DNA of 64,000 nt. It comes from Paracoccus aminophilus JCM 7686 (GTDB lineage: Bacteria; Pseudomonadota; Alphaproteobacteria; Rhodobacterales; Rhodobacteraceae). Below, piece after piece: positions 20,955-29,534 of this stretch (the stretch's first letter is position 1; each line of letters starts with the position of its first letter). The notes under the pieces are model-generated. The model was not told where the DNA came from. It searched no databases and saw nothing but the letters and a program-made list of their open reading frames with translations. Location of the stretch: positions 1,586,001 through 1,650,000 of the forward strand of contig NC_022041.1 of the NCBI RefSeq assembly GCF_000444995.1, written 5' to 3'. The translations under genes and the position numbers were made by a program.

Positions 20955-22942
20955 AGCTCGATCACCCGGTTCGAGGGCAGGCGATAGAAGTTCGTGGCCT
21001 CGGAGGCCGAACGGTAAAGCCCCGCATAAAGCCGCGCCGCCCATTTCGGCATCAGATTGGCCTTGCCGACCTTGAGCGTCCTGCGGTTGAGGAAATAGCT
21101 CGTATTCATAATGTCGAACTTGAGCCCAAAGCGGCGCGCCTCGGCCAGAGCGCGCGGGACATTCGGCTGCTCCATATAGCCAAAGCGGCAGACCACACGC
21201 CAGAAGCCCTTGCCGATCTCGCGGATCTGCAACCGATCCTTGACTGGCACCCAAGGCGTCGTCGCGAACTCGACTTTGACGATGAAATTGCGCTCGTGAA
21301 GCACGCGGTTGTGCTTGAGGTTATGCATCAGCGCCGAGGGCGCGATATCGGGATCGGCCGTCAGAAAGACCGCCGTGCCCGGCACAATGGTCGGCGGCGA
21401 TTTCGCCAGCTTGTCGACCAGGAAATCCAGCCCGATCGCCTCGGCCTTCAGCTTGCGTTCCAGCATGGCCGAGCCACGCACCCAGATCAGCATCAAGGTG
21501 ATGACGATGACCGCGAAAGCCAGCGGGATATAGCCGCCATCGACGACTTTCATCAGGTTGGCATAAAGGAAAATCAGCTCGATCGAGAGGATCGGCAAGA
21601 CGATCGCCAGCACCAGAAGCCAGCTCCATTTCCATGCATAGCGGAAGACGATGATCGCAAGGAACGAGGTGATGACCATATCGCCCGTGACCGCGATCCC
21701 GTAAGCCCCCGCCAGATTGGCCGAGCTGCCGAAGGTCAGCACGAGCGCGACGACGCCGACCATCAGGATCGAGTTCACCCGGGGCAGGAAGACCTGACCA
21801 AGCTGCTTGTCCGAGGTGTGCTGGATTTCGAGCCGGGGCGTCAGGCCAAGCTGGACCGCCTGCTGCGCCACCGAGAACGCCCCCGAGATCACCGCCTGCG
21901 AGGCGATCACCGTCGCCATGGTCGCAAGGATGATCAGCGGAAGCCGGAACCAATCAGGCGCCATCAGGAAGAACGGATTGGCGATATTCTCGGGATGCTG
22001 CAGGATCATCGCTCCCTGACCGAGATAGCTCAGGGTGAGTGCAGGCAGGACCAGAACCGTCCAAGCGACCCGGACCGGCTTTTTGCCGAAATGGCCCATA
22101 TCGGCATAAAGCGCCTCTGCCCCGGTCACGGCGAGAAAGACCGAGCCCAGAACCGGCAGCGAGCCGAAGCCATTGTGAAAGAGAAAGCTCAGCGCGCGAA
22201 GCGGGTTCAGCGCGTAAAGGATGCGGGAATCATCGAAAATATGCGTGGCGCCGACAATGCCCATGGTCACAAACCAGATCAGCATGATCGGTCCGAACCA
22301 GCGCGCGACGACCTCGGTGCCCGAACGCTGGACCGAGAACAGCACCATGACGATGCCGCAGGTCAAGGGCACGACCCAAGGGGTAAAGCCCGGCGCGACC
22401 AGCTCTAGCCCCTCGACCGCCGACAACACGGAAATCGCGGGCGTGATCATCGAATCGCCAAAGAACAGCGACACGCCGACGATGCCGAGCAGATAGACCT
22501 TCCACGAGCGATGCCCCAGCGCGCCCTGCGCCTTGGCGACAAGCGACAGCGTGCCGCCCTCGCCCTTGTTGTCCGCCCGCATGATCAGAAGGACATATTT
22601 CACGAAAACGATGAGGATGACCGTCCAAAAGAGCAGCGAGACGATGCCGATCACGGCATTTTCGGGCAGGCCTTCCTCGCGCGCATGGACAAGCGACTCA
22701 CGCAAAGCATAAAGCGGCGAGGTGCCGATATCACCGTAGACCACGCCCAGACAGGCGAGAACCAGTCCCGCCGTCAACTTCTGGTTGGTGTGATCATGGG
22801 CTTCAATCGCCCTATCCGGGTCCGGTAGCGCATCGGCAAGCTCTTCGGGCGTCATCTCGGGGTCTTGAGCCTGCCCCGATCCTTGCGCCTTTCTGTCCGT
22901 CGTCTTCCTCTTGCCGTTGTCGACTCCGCCCTGTTCGGACAT
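20933..22942 (-). CDS. kup: Low-affinity potassium transporter Kup
   Basis: 669 aa, 12 helices plus a C-terminal cytoplasmic domain, as in Kup/HAK/KT K+/H+ symporters. Diagnostic blocks: GVVYGDIGTSPLYALRE, FFGDSMITPAISVLSAVEGLE, GAEALYADMGHFGKKP. The start is uncertain: ATG at 22942 (MSEQGGVDNG) or 22960 (MKMVQDMSEQ); the long extension to 23152 runs into the neighbouring regulator and is rejected. A charged soluble tail of about 60 residues precedes the first helix. Confidence 0.95.
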   Translation of the reverse strand: MSEQGGVDNGKRKTTDRKAQGSGQAQDPEMTPEELADALPDPDRAIEAHDHTNQKLTAGLVLACLGVVYGDIGTSPLYALRESLVHAREEGLPENAVIGIVSLLFWTVILIVFVKYVLLIMRADNKGEGGTLSLVAKAQGALGHRSWKVYLLGIVGVSLFFGDSMITPAISVLSAVEGLELVAPGFTPWVVPLTCGIVMVLFSVQRSGTEVVARWFGPIMLIWFVTMGIVGATHIFDDSRILYALNPLRALSFLFHNGFGSLPVLGSVFLAVTGAEALYADMGHFGKKPVRVAWTVLVLPALTLSYLGQGAMILQHPENIANPFFLMAPDWFRLPLIILATMATVIASQAVISGAFSVAQQAVQLGLTPRLEIQHTSDKQLGQVFLPRVNSILMVGVVALVLTFGSSANLAGAYGIAVTGDMVITSFLAIIVFRYAWKWSWLLVLAIVLPILSIELIFLYANLMKVVDGGYIPLAFAVIVITLMLIWVRGSAMLERKLKAEAIGLDFLVDKLAKSPPTIVPGTAVFLTADPDIAPSALMHNLKHNRVLHERNFIVKVEFATTPWVPVKDRLQIREIGKGFWRVVCRFGYMEQPNVPRALAEARRFGLKFDIMNTSYFLNRRTLKVGKANLMPKWAARLYAGLYRSASEATNFYRLPSNRVIELGQQINI

Positions 22943-23042
22943 GTCCTGCACCATCTTCATCCCGGCCCGGTGTCTCGAGCCATGAGCGCGCAGGCAATCA
23001 CGAGAATGCGAGAACGGCAAGGCAGTTCCGTCTGCGCCGCGA

Positions 23043-23657
23043 TCAATTGGCGAGAAGTCGGCAATAAAGTTCTTCAAGGAAGCTGTCGGCTTCGGAAAAC
23101 GGATCGCGGCCCGCGCCCAGAACCGCGCGAATCTGGGTCTCGAAATCGGCATAATGCTGGGTCAGCGCCCAGATCGAGATGATAAGATGATGGGGATCGA
23201 CCACCGCCAGCCGGCCTTGGGCAATCCAGCGCGAAATCATCTCGGCCTTGTCCGCGACCAGCTGGCGCAAAGCACCGCCAAGGATCGGGCCAAGCTGCGG
23301 GGCGCCTTGCAGGATCTCATTGGCGAAGAGCCTGCTCTCGCGCGGAAAATCTCGCGACAACTGAAGCTTAGCGCGCATATATGAGATAATTTCTTGCTTT
23401 GGATCGCCGCCCGCTTCCATCCGCTGCAGCGGCGCAAGCCAAAGATCGAGCAGCTCTTCGAGCAGCTGGCGATAGATCTCTTCCTTCGAGGCGAAGTAAT
23501 ACAGCACATTCGGCTTCGACAGCGCAGCCTGCTCGGCGATCTGGTCGATGGTGGTTCCTGCAAAGCCGCGCGCCGAGAATTCTTGCAGCGCCGCGCCAAG
23601 GATCACCTGACGGTTTTTCTGCTGGATGCGACTGCGCTGTTTGACTTGGCCTGTCAT
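23043..23657 (-). CDS. TetR-family regulator, RutR-like (pyrimidine-responsive repressor)
   Basis: 204 aa. N-terminal TetR HTH (about residues 18-64: ILGAALQEFSARGFAGTTID...LSKPNVLYYFASKEEIY). The C-terminal domain shares E. coli RutR blocks such as LDLWLAPL, SRDFPRESRLF and the IWALTQHYADF segment. The start at 23657 has GGAG 6 nt upstream. It is divergent from the amidohydrolase gene, and the intergenic region holds a near-perfect RutR consensus operator. By homology it binds uracil or thymine and is released from DNA; control of the neighbouring pyrimidine genes is inferred. Confidence 0.88.
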   Translation of the reverse strand: MTGQVKQRSRIQQKNRQVILGAALQEFSARGFAGTTIDQIAEQAALSKPNVLYYFASKEEIYRQLLEELLDLWLAPLQRMEAGGDPKQEIISYMRAKLQLSRDFPRESRLFANEILQGAPQLGPILGGALRQLVADKAEMISRWIAQGRLAVVDPHHLIISIWALTQHYADFETQIRAVLGAGRDPFSEADSFLEELYCRLLAN

Positions 23658-23719
23658 CGTGAACTCCGGGTCAACTTCCGTCCGGCACTCTTTCCCGAGC
23701 ATCATCCGCAAGCAGGTGC

Positions 23720-23767
23720 TTGACTGACTTATCACCCGTGCTAGCCTGATCCTGACCAAATGGTCAA
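23720..23767 (+). promoter_or_regulatory. Promoter and RutR-type operator ahead of the pyrimidine genes
   Basis: The operator CTGACCAAATGGTCAA at 23752-23767 matches the E. coli RutR consensus TTGACCA-NN-TGGTCAA at all but the first base. Arms TGACCA (23753-23758) and TGGTCA (23761-23766) flank a 2-bp centre. Just upstream, TTGACT (23720-23725) and TAGCCT (23742-23747), 16 bp apart, could be -35 and -10 elements facing the amidohydrolase. The operator would then cover the transcription start, a classic repression geometry. Confidence 0.72.
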
Positions 23768-24010
23768 TATTCTGACGGGAACATGAATGTCGGCACTGCT
23801 GAGGCTCTCTCCCAAAGATCACAAAGCCCGGGGCCTTTACGCCGGGCGAGATCTCGATTTGGCGCGAGACATCCTCCTGCCCCGGCTTTTCCCTCCCGTC
23901 TGACCGACCGGCGTGCCCCGCCCGGGGCGCGCGTGCACTGCTTGCATCAGAACGACCCATTCAACCGACCATCCACGAGAAGATGGCGGCCAGACAGGAA
24001 GGAAAGAAAG
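23768..24010. other. Long untranslated leader before the amidohydrolase gene
   Basis: About 240 nt between the operator and the ATG. It is open in frame from an ATG at 23783, but that extension is Arg/Pro-rich and unlike the family. It contains a possible hairpin, GCCCGG...CCGGGC, near 23827-23848. I see no riboswitch or leader peptide. Confidence 0.4.
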
Positions 24011-25309
24011 ATGACCAGCGACAGCGGGGCGGGATCGGCTGTGCCGACGACAGCCAGCCATCTCACCAGCGCCAATATCCGCATCGACGGTGCGCGGCTC
24101 TGGGACAGCCTGATGGAGATGGCCAAGATCGGCCCCGGCATCGCAGGCGGCAACAACCGCCAGACGCTCACCGATGAAGATGGCGAGGGCCGCCGCCTGT
24201 TCCAGAGCTGGTGCGAGGCCGCTGGCATGGTGATGAGCGTCGATCAGATGGGCAATATGTTCCTGCGCCATGAGGGCGCCGAGCCTGATCTCGACCCGGT
24301 CTATATCGGCAGCCACCTTGATACCCAGCCGACCGGCGGGAAATATGACGGGGTTTTGGGCGTTCTGGCCGGGCTCGAGGTGGTGCGCTCGATCCGCGAT
24401 CTCGGCATCAAGACCCGCCGTCCGATCGTCGTGACCAATTGGACGAATGAGGAAGGCACGCGTTTTGCCCCCGCGATGATGGCCTCGGGTGTCTTCGCCG
24501 GGGTGATCTCGCAAGAGGAGGCCTATGACAAGCGCGACGCCAAGGGCAAACGCTTTGGCGACGAGCTCGCGCGGATTGGCTGGAAGGGCGAGGAACGGCC
24601 TGGCGACCGCAAGATCCATGCGATGTTTGAATATCACATCGAACAAGGCCCGATCCTCGAGGCCGAGGGCAAGGATATCGGCATCGTCACCCATGGTCAG
24701 GGCCTGCGCTGGATCGAATGCACGGTGACCGGCAAGGGTCAGCACACCGGCTCGACCCCGATGCGAATGCGCCGCAATGCCGGGCGCGGCCTCGCGCAGT
24801 TGACCGAGCTTGTCCATGAGATCGCGATGAAGCACCAGCCCGATGCGGTCGGCGCGATCGGTCATATCGACATCTTCCCAAACAGCCGCAATATCATCGT
24901 GGAGAAGGCTGTTTTCACGGTGGATTTTCGCAGCCACCTGCTGCCGGTCTTGCTGTCGATGATCGAGGAATATCTCGCAAAGGCTCCGGCGATTTGCGAG
25001 GCTTTGGGCTGCAGTTTCGAGGCGAAGATCGTCGGCCAATTCGATCCCCCCGCCTTTGACGAGGTGCTTCTGAACCGGATCCGCGCGGCCGCGGATCGGC
25101 TCGGCTATTCGAAAATGGATATCGTCTCGGGCGCGGGTCATGACGCCTGCTGGATCAACAAGGTCGCACCGACGGTGATGATCATGTGTCCTTGCGTCGA
25201 TGGGCTTTCGCATAACGAGGCCGAAGAGATCAGCCCGGATTGGGCGCAGATGGGCGCGGATGTGCTTTTGAACGCGGTGCTCGAGACGGCCGAGGTCGTC
25301 GAGGCCTGA
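24011..25309 (+). CDS. Zn-dependent amidohydrolase, probable N-carbamoyl-beta-alanine amidohydrolase (beta-ureidopropionase)
   Basis: 432 aa, M20/HyuC family. Metal and substrate motifs: GSHLDTQPTGGKYDGVLGVL (about residues 103-122), TNWTNEEGTRFAP (Glu pair), a central dimerisation domain, and the late GAGHDACWINKVAPTVMIMCP. It should hydrolyse N-carbamoyl-beta-alanine to beta-alanine, CO2 and NH3, the third step of reductive pyrimidine breakdown. Allantoate or N-carbamoyl-amino-acid hydrolases are close relatives, but the RutR operator and adjacent dihydropyrimidinase favour pyrimidines. Start preceded by AGGAAGGAAAG. Confidence 0.86.
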   Translation: MTSDSGAGSAVPTTASHLTSANIRIDGARLWDSLMEMAKIGPGIAGGNNRQTLTDEDGEGRRLFQSWCEAAGMVMSVDQMGNMFLRHEGAEPDLDPVYIGSHLDTQPTGGKYDGVLGVLAGLEVVRSIRDLGIKTRRPIVVTNWTNEEGTRFAPAMMASGVFAGVISQEEAYDKRDAKGKRFGDELARIGWKGEERPGDRKIHAMFEYHIEQGPILEAEGKDIGIVTHGQGLRWIECTVTGKGQHTGSTPMRMRRNAGRGLAQLTELVHEIAMKHQPDAVGAIGHIDIFPNSRNIIVEKAVFTVDFRSHLLPVLLSMIEEYLAKAPAICEALGCSFEAKIVGQFDPPAFDEVLLNRIRAAADRLGYSKMDIVSGAGHDACWINKVAPTVMIMCPCVDGLSHNEAEEISPDWAQMGADVLLNAVLETAEVVEA

Positions 25310-25328
25310 GGTTTGGCGGACCACAGCC

Positions 25329-25360
25329 GGGGGCTCTGCCCCCGGACCCCCGAGGTATTT
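25329..25360. repeat. GC-rich hairpin intergenic repeat, copy B
   Basis: GGGGGC-TCT-GCCCCC (25329-25343) followed by CCCCCGAGGTATTT, the same architecture as the element at 8039-8082 but with one hairpin. Here it sits inside a same-strand cluster, between the amidohydrolase and dihydropyrimidinase genes, so it may act as an mRNA stability or attenuation element rather than a full terminator. Confidence 0.6.
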
Positions 25361-25383
25361 GGATCAAAGCGAAGGACCTGAGG

Positions 25384-26835
25384 ATGAGCACGGTCATCAA
25401 AAACGGCACGATTGTTACCGCGGATCTGACTTATGCGGCGGATGTCCTGATCGAGGGCGGCAAGATCGCGGCAATCGGCAAGGGGCTGGTCGGGGACGAG
25501 GTTCTCGATGCGACGGGCTGCTATATCATGCCGGGCGGGATTGACCCGCATACCCATCTCGAGATGCCCTTCATGGGCACCTATTCGAGCGATGATTTCG
25601 AGAGCGGCACGCGCGCGGCTTTGGCGGGGGGCACCACGATGGTCGTCGATTTCGCTTTGCCCAATCCCGGGCAGAGCCTGCTTGATGCGCTGAAGGTCTG
25701 GGACAATAAATCGGGCCGAGCGCATTGCGATTACTCGTTTCATATGGCGGTGACCTGGTGGGGCGAGCAGGTCTTTGAGGAAATGGCCGAGGTTGTTGAT
25801 CGCGGCATCACCAGCTTCAAGCATTTCATGGCCTATAAGGGCTCGCTCATGGTCAATGACGATGAGATGTTCTCGAGCTTCCGCCGGGTCGGCGATCTCG
25901 GTGGCGTCGCTTTGGTTCATGCCGAGAATGGCGATGTCGTGGCCGAGCTTTCCGCGCGGCTTCTGGCCGAGGGCAATACCGGGCCGGAGGGCCACGCCTA
26001 TTCACGACCGCCTCAGGTCGAGGGGGAGGCCACCAATCGCGCGATCATGATCGCCGATATGGCGGGCGTGCCGCTTTATGTCGTTCATACCTCCTGCGAG
26101 GAGAGCCATGAGGCGATCCGGCGCGCGCGGCAGGCCGGAAAACGGGTCTGGGGCGAGCCCTTGATCCAGCATCTGACCTTGGATGAGAGCGAGTATTTCA
26201 ACCCGGATTGGGACCATGCCGCCCGGCGCGTGATGTCGCCGCCGTTCCGCAACAAGGCTCATCAGGACAGCCTGTGGAACGGGCTCGCGGCCGGAAGCCT
26301 TTCTTGCGTGGCGACCGATCATTGCGCCTTCACCTCGGCGCAAAAGCGCACCGGGATCGGCGATTTCACCAAGATCCCGAATGGCACGGGCGGGCTTGAG
26401 GACCGGCTGCCGATGCTTTGGACCCATGGCGTCAACACCGGGCGGCTGACACCCAATGAATTCGTCGCGGTCACTTCGACCAATATCGCCAAGATCCTGA
26501 ACATGTATCCGAAGAAGGGCGCGGTTCTGGTTGGCTCGGACGCCGATCTGGTGATCTGGGACCCCGAGGCCGAGAAGGTGATTTCGGCCAAGGGTCAGCA
26601 AAGCGCTATTGATTACAATGTCTTCGAGGGACAACATGTCAAAGGACTGCCGCGCTATACGCTGTCGCGCGGCGTCGTGGCCTGGCGGGACGGCAAGATC
26701 GAGAGCCCTGAGGGCCATGGCGAATTCGTCGCGCGTCCGGCCCGTCCGGCGGTCAACCGCGCACTCTCGGCCTGGAAAGAGCTGACCGCGCCGCGTCCCG
26801 TTCAGCGCGCGGGCATCCCCGTGAGTGGGGTGTGA
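25384..26835 (+). CDS. hydA: Dihydropyrimidinase
   Basis: 483 aa, urease-superfamily cyclic amidohydrolase. Metal ligands HTHLEMP (His pair, about residues 57-63), the carboxylated lysine in TSFKHFMAYKGSLMVNDDEMF (about 148), and later His/Asp blocks (VHTSCEESHEAIRRAR, ATDHCAFTSAQK). It opens dihydrouracil or dihydrothymine to N-carbamoyl-beta-amino acids, the substrate of the upstream amidohydrolase. AGG immediately precedes the ATG. The first enzyme, dihydropyrimidine dehydrogenase, is not in the window. Confidence 0.94.
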   Translation: MSTVIKNGTIVTADLTYAADVLIEGGKIAAIGKGLVGDEVLDATGCYIMPGGIDPHTHLEMPFMGTYSSDDFESGTRAALAGGTTMVVDFALPNPGQSLLDALKVWDNKSGRAHCDYSFHMAVTWWGEQVFEEMAEVVDRGITSFKHFMAYKGSLMVNDDEMFSSFRRVGDLGGVALVHAENGDVVAELSARLLAEGNTGPEGHAYSRPPQVEGEATNRAIMIADMAGVPLYVVHTSCEESHEAIRRARQAGKRVWGEPLIQHLTLDESEYFNPDWDHAARRVMSPPFRNKAHQDSLWNGLAAGSLSCVATDHCAFTSAQKRTGIGDFTKIPNGTGGLEDRLPMLWTHGVNTGRLTPNEFVAVTSTNIAKILNMYPKKGAVLVGSDADLVIWDPEAEKVISAKGQQSAIDYNVFEGQHVKGLPRYTLSRGVVAWRDGKIESPEGHGEFVARPARPAVNRALSAWKELTAPRPVQRAGIPVSGV

Positions 26836-26952
26836 TGGCTGCACTTTGCCCCGGCTTTTTTGTGCGCGATCCCCTGGCCTTCGGCTGGGCTGCAGCCCGG
26901 CTGACCAGTGAGGCCCGCCCCCTGCGCCACCCCAAGGATATGGACCTCTGAC

Positions 26953-27735
26953 ATGCCCAGCTCTTCTGTGATCGACGCCCGCAATGTCAGCCTGACTTTC
27001 CGCACCAATGACGGTCCGGTCCATGCCCTGAAGGATGTCGATCTGACCATCGAAAAGGGCGATTTCGTCAGCTTCATCGGCCCTTCGGGCTGCGGCAAGA
27101 CCACCTTCCTGCGCACGATTGCCGCGCTCGAGACCCCGACCGCCGGCATGGTCTATGTCAATGGCCAAGAGGCTGATGAGGCGCGCAAGGCCCGCGCCTA
27201 TGGCTATGTCTTTCAGGCGCCGGGGCTCTATCCTTGGCGGACGATTGCGGGAAATATCTCGCTGCCCCTGGAGATCATGGGCTTTGACAAGCCCGAGCGG
27301 CAGGCGCGGATCGCCCGCGTGCTGGAACTGGTCGAGCTTGGCGGCTTTGCCGGGAAATTTCCCTGGCAGCTTTCAGGGGGGATGCAACAACGCGCCTCGA
27401 TCGCGCGGGCCTTGGCCTTTGATGCCGATATCCTGCTGATGGACGAGCCCTTCGGCGCGCTCGATGAAATCGTGCGCGACCGGCTGAATGCGGCGGTGCT
27501 TGAGCTCTGGCGCAAGACCGGCAAGACCATTGGCTTTGTCACCCATTCCATCCCCGAGGCGGTCTATCTCTCGACCAAGATCGTGGTGATGTCGCCGCGT
27601 CCGGGGCGGATCACGCGGGTGATCGAAAGCACCCTGCCCGCCGAGCGCCCGCTCGAGATCCGCGACACGCCCGAATTCATCGAGATCGCCCAGCAGGTCC
27701 GCGAAGGTTTGCGCGAGGGCCACAGCTATGACTGA
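26953..27735 (+). CDS. ABC transporter ATP-binding protein (pyrimidine-type uptake, SsuB/TauB/ThiZ-like)
   Basis: 260 aa. Walker A GPSGCGKTTF (about residues 38-47), Q-loop FQAPGLYPW, signature LSGGMQQR, Walker B ILLMDEPFGALDE, switch His in VTHSIPEAV. It energises the two following permeases and overlaps the first by 8 nt. The nitrate/sulfonate/taurine-type class uses NMT1-like binding proteins, and one is encoded at the end of this set. Placement after hydA suggests import of a pyrimidine or ureide. Confidence 0.92.
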   Translation: MPSSSVIDARNVSLTFRTNDGPVHALKDVDLTIEKGDFVSFIGPSGCGKTTFLRTIAALETPTAGMVYVNGQEADEARKARAYGYVFQAPGLYPWRTIAGNISLPLEIMGFDKPERQARIARVLELVELGGFAGKFPWQLSGGMQQRASIARALAFDADILLMDEPFGALDEIVRDRLNAAVLELWRKTGKTIGFVTHSIPEAVYLSTKIVVMSPRPGRITRVIESTLPAERPLEIRDTPEFIEIAQQVREGLREGHSYD

Positions 27736-28654
27736 TGCAGCCTTTGCCCGGCCAAGTGCACGCCCGCGCCTGAGCCTTGGCGCCGGGATCGCGCAGAAGG
27801 TCCTGCCGGTGCTGACCGTGCTCGGGGTCCTTCTGGTGATCTGGTATGGCGCGGCGGTGGCGCTGAATGCGCCCTGGGCGCGCGATCAAGCGGCGCGGGC
27901 GGGAGAAAGCCTGAGCTTTCCCGAGCTTGTCGCCGCGACCATGGTGCAGGAGCGCCCGGTTCTGCCCGCCCCCCATCAGGTCGCGAAGGGGCTCTGGGAT
28001 GGGCTTGCTGGCCAGAAGATCACCTCGAAAAAAAGCCTTGTCTGGCATGGCTGGATCACACTCTCGGCGACGCTCGCGGGCTTTGCCATCGGCAGTCTGG
28101 CCGGGATCGCTTTGGCCGTCGGCATCCTGCACAACCGCGCCATGGACAAATCGGTCATGCCCTGGGCGGTCGCGAGCCAGACCATTCCGATCCTTGCCAT
28201 TGCGCCAATGGTCATCGTGGTCTTTGCCAGCCTCGGCATCACCGGGATCCTGCCCAAAGCGATCATTGCGGCCTGGCTCTCGTTCTTTCCTGTCCTCGTG
28301 GGCATGGTCAAGGGCCTGCGCACCCCCGACCGGATGCAGCTTGACCTGATGCACAGCTGGAGCGCCAGCCCGGCGCAGGTCTTTTGGCGGCTGCGCCTGC
28401 CCTCCTCGATGCCCTATCTCTTCACGAGCCTGAAGGTCGCGGTCGCGGCGGCTCTGGTCGGCACCATTGTCGGAGAGCTTCCGGCGGGCGCCACCGCGGG
28501 TCTGGGCGCGCGGCTTTTGTCGGGCAGCTATTACGGCCAGACCATTCAGATATGGTCGGCGCTTTTCGTGGCGGCGGGCCTTGCAGGGGCACTGGTCGTC
28601 GTGATCGGCGCGATTGAAAAGCTCACCCTTCGCCGAATGGGGCTTGCACGATGA
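27728..28654 (+). CDS. ABC transporter permease 1
   Basis: 308 aa, BPD_transp_1 family. An N-terminal helix (about residues 21-43) is followed by a periplasmic loop and five to six more helices. The coupling EAA-like loop (LMHSWSASPAQVFWRLRLPSSMPYL) lies at about 205-228. Overlaps both neighbours (8 nt upstream, 4 nt downstream). Confidence 0.9.
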   Translation: MTDAAFARPSARPRLSLGAGIAQKVLPVLTVLGVLLVIWYGAAVALNAPWARDQAARAGESLSFPELVAATMVQERPVLPAPHQVAKGLWDGLAGQKITSKKSLVWHGWITLSATLAGFAIGSLAGIALAVGILHNRAMDKSVMPWAVASQTIPILAIAPMVIVVFASLGITGILPKAIIAAWLSFFPVLVGMVKGLRTPDRMQLDLMHSWSASPAQVFWRLRLPSSMPYLFTSLKVAVAAALVGTIVGELPAGATAGLGARLLSGSYYGQTIQIWSALFVAAGLAGALVVVIGAIEKLTLRRMGLAR

Positions 28655-29499
28655 CAGGAGCGATGACAGGCGCAATCTCGATCCTTGCGGTCTGGCTGGG
28701 CGCGATGGGCCTCAACGGCTGGCTCGCCCGGCGCGACGGGCCGCTGTTTGCCGGTCTGGTCGCGGCGATCTTTGGCATCACCTTGCTGATCCTGTGGGAA
28801 ATGGCCGTGCGGATCTATCAGGTCCCGAATGTGATCCTGCCCGCGCCAAGCGCGATCTGGAGCGCCTTTATCGGCAATCTGCCGATCCTCTGGGGCGATT
28901 TTGTCCAGACCATCGTCAAGGGTGCGCTGAGCGGCTGGGTGATCGGCGCGCTTGCCGCCACCGTCACCGCAATCGCCATCGACCGCAGCAGCTTCTTGCA
29001 GCGCGGCCTTCTGCCCATCGGCAATTTCGTCGCCGCTTTGCCGATCGTCGGCATCGCGCCGATCCTCGTCATGTGGTTCGGTTTCGACTGGCAGTCCAAG
29101 GCGGCGGTGGTGGTCGTGATGGTCTTCTTCCCGATCCTCGTGAATATGGTTGCGGGGCTTGCCGCGACCGATCAGCTGCAGCGCGATCAGATGAAGACCT
29201 GGAATGCGGGCTATTGGCAGTCGCTCTGGAAGCTGCGCTTGCCTGCAGCTATGCCCTTTCTCTTCAACGGGTTGAAGATCACGACCACGCTGGCGCTGAT
29301 CGGCGCGATCGTGGCCGAGTTCTTCGGCAGCCCGACCCGCGGCATGGGGTTTCGCATCTCGACTTCGGTCGGGCAGCTCAACCTGCCGATGGTCTGGGCC
29401 GAGATCCTTGTCGCGGCCATCGCCGGGACAGTGTTTTATGGAATTGTCGCGTGGGTCGAGAAAAGGGTGACCTTCTGGCACCCCTCGCAACGCCAATAG
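28651..29499 (+). CDS. ABC transporter permease 2
   Basis: 282 aa, BPD_transp_1 family, with the EAA-like loop KTWNAGYWQSLWKLRLPAAM (about residues 183-202). It starts in an ATGA overlap with permease 1. A second ATG (MTGAIS) five codons in is a possible alternative start. Two different permeases imply a heterodimeric channel, like ThiX-type systems with paired permeases. Confidence 0.9.
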   Translation: MTGAMTGAISILAVWLGAMGLNGWLARRDGPLFAGLVAAIFGITLLILWEMAVRIYQVPNVILPAPSAIWSAFIGNLPILWGDFVQTIVKGALSGWVIGALAATVTAIAIDRSSFLQRGLLPIGNFVAALPIVGIAPILVMWFGFDWQSKAAVVVVMVFFPILVNMVAGLAATDQLQRDQMKTWNAGYWQSLWKLRLPAAMPFLFNGLKITTTLALIGAIVAEFFGSPTRGMGFRISTSVGQLNLPMVWAEILVAAIAGTVFYGIVAWVEKRVTFWHPSQRQ

Positions 29500-29534
29500 C
29501 GGGCAGAACCGCCCCTCAACAGTGGAGAGCAAGG

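Noticed and set aside
23783..24010. N-terminal extension of the amidohydrolase
   Set aside because: Arg/Pro-rich and unlike the family; the ATG at 24011 has a good SD.
26836..26952. TPP riboswitch or second RutR operator before the ABC importer
   Set aside because: No TPP-box consensus seen; only a lone TGACCA half-site near 26902 without its partner. A GGGCTGCAGCCC palindrome is present but unassigned.
28614..29534. Long in-frame upstream extension of the NMT1-like binding protein
   Set aside because: It runs through permease 2; the true start at 29535 has a signal peptide and SD.
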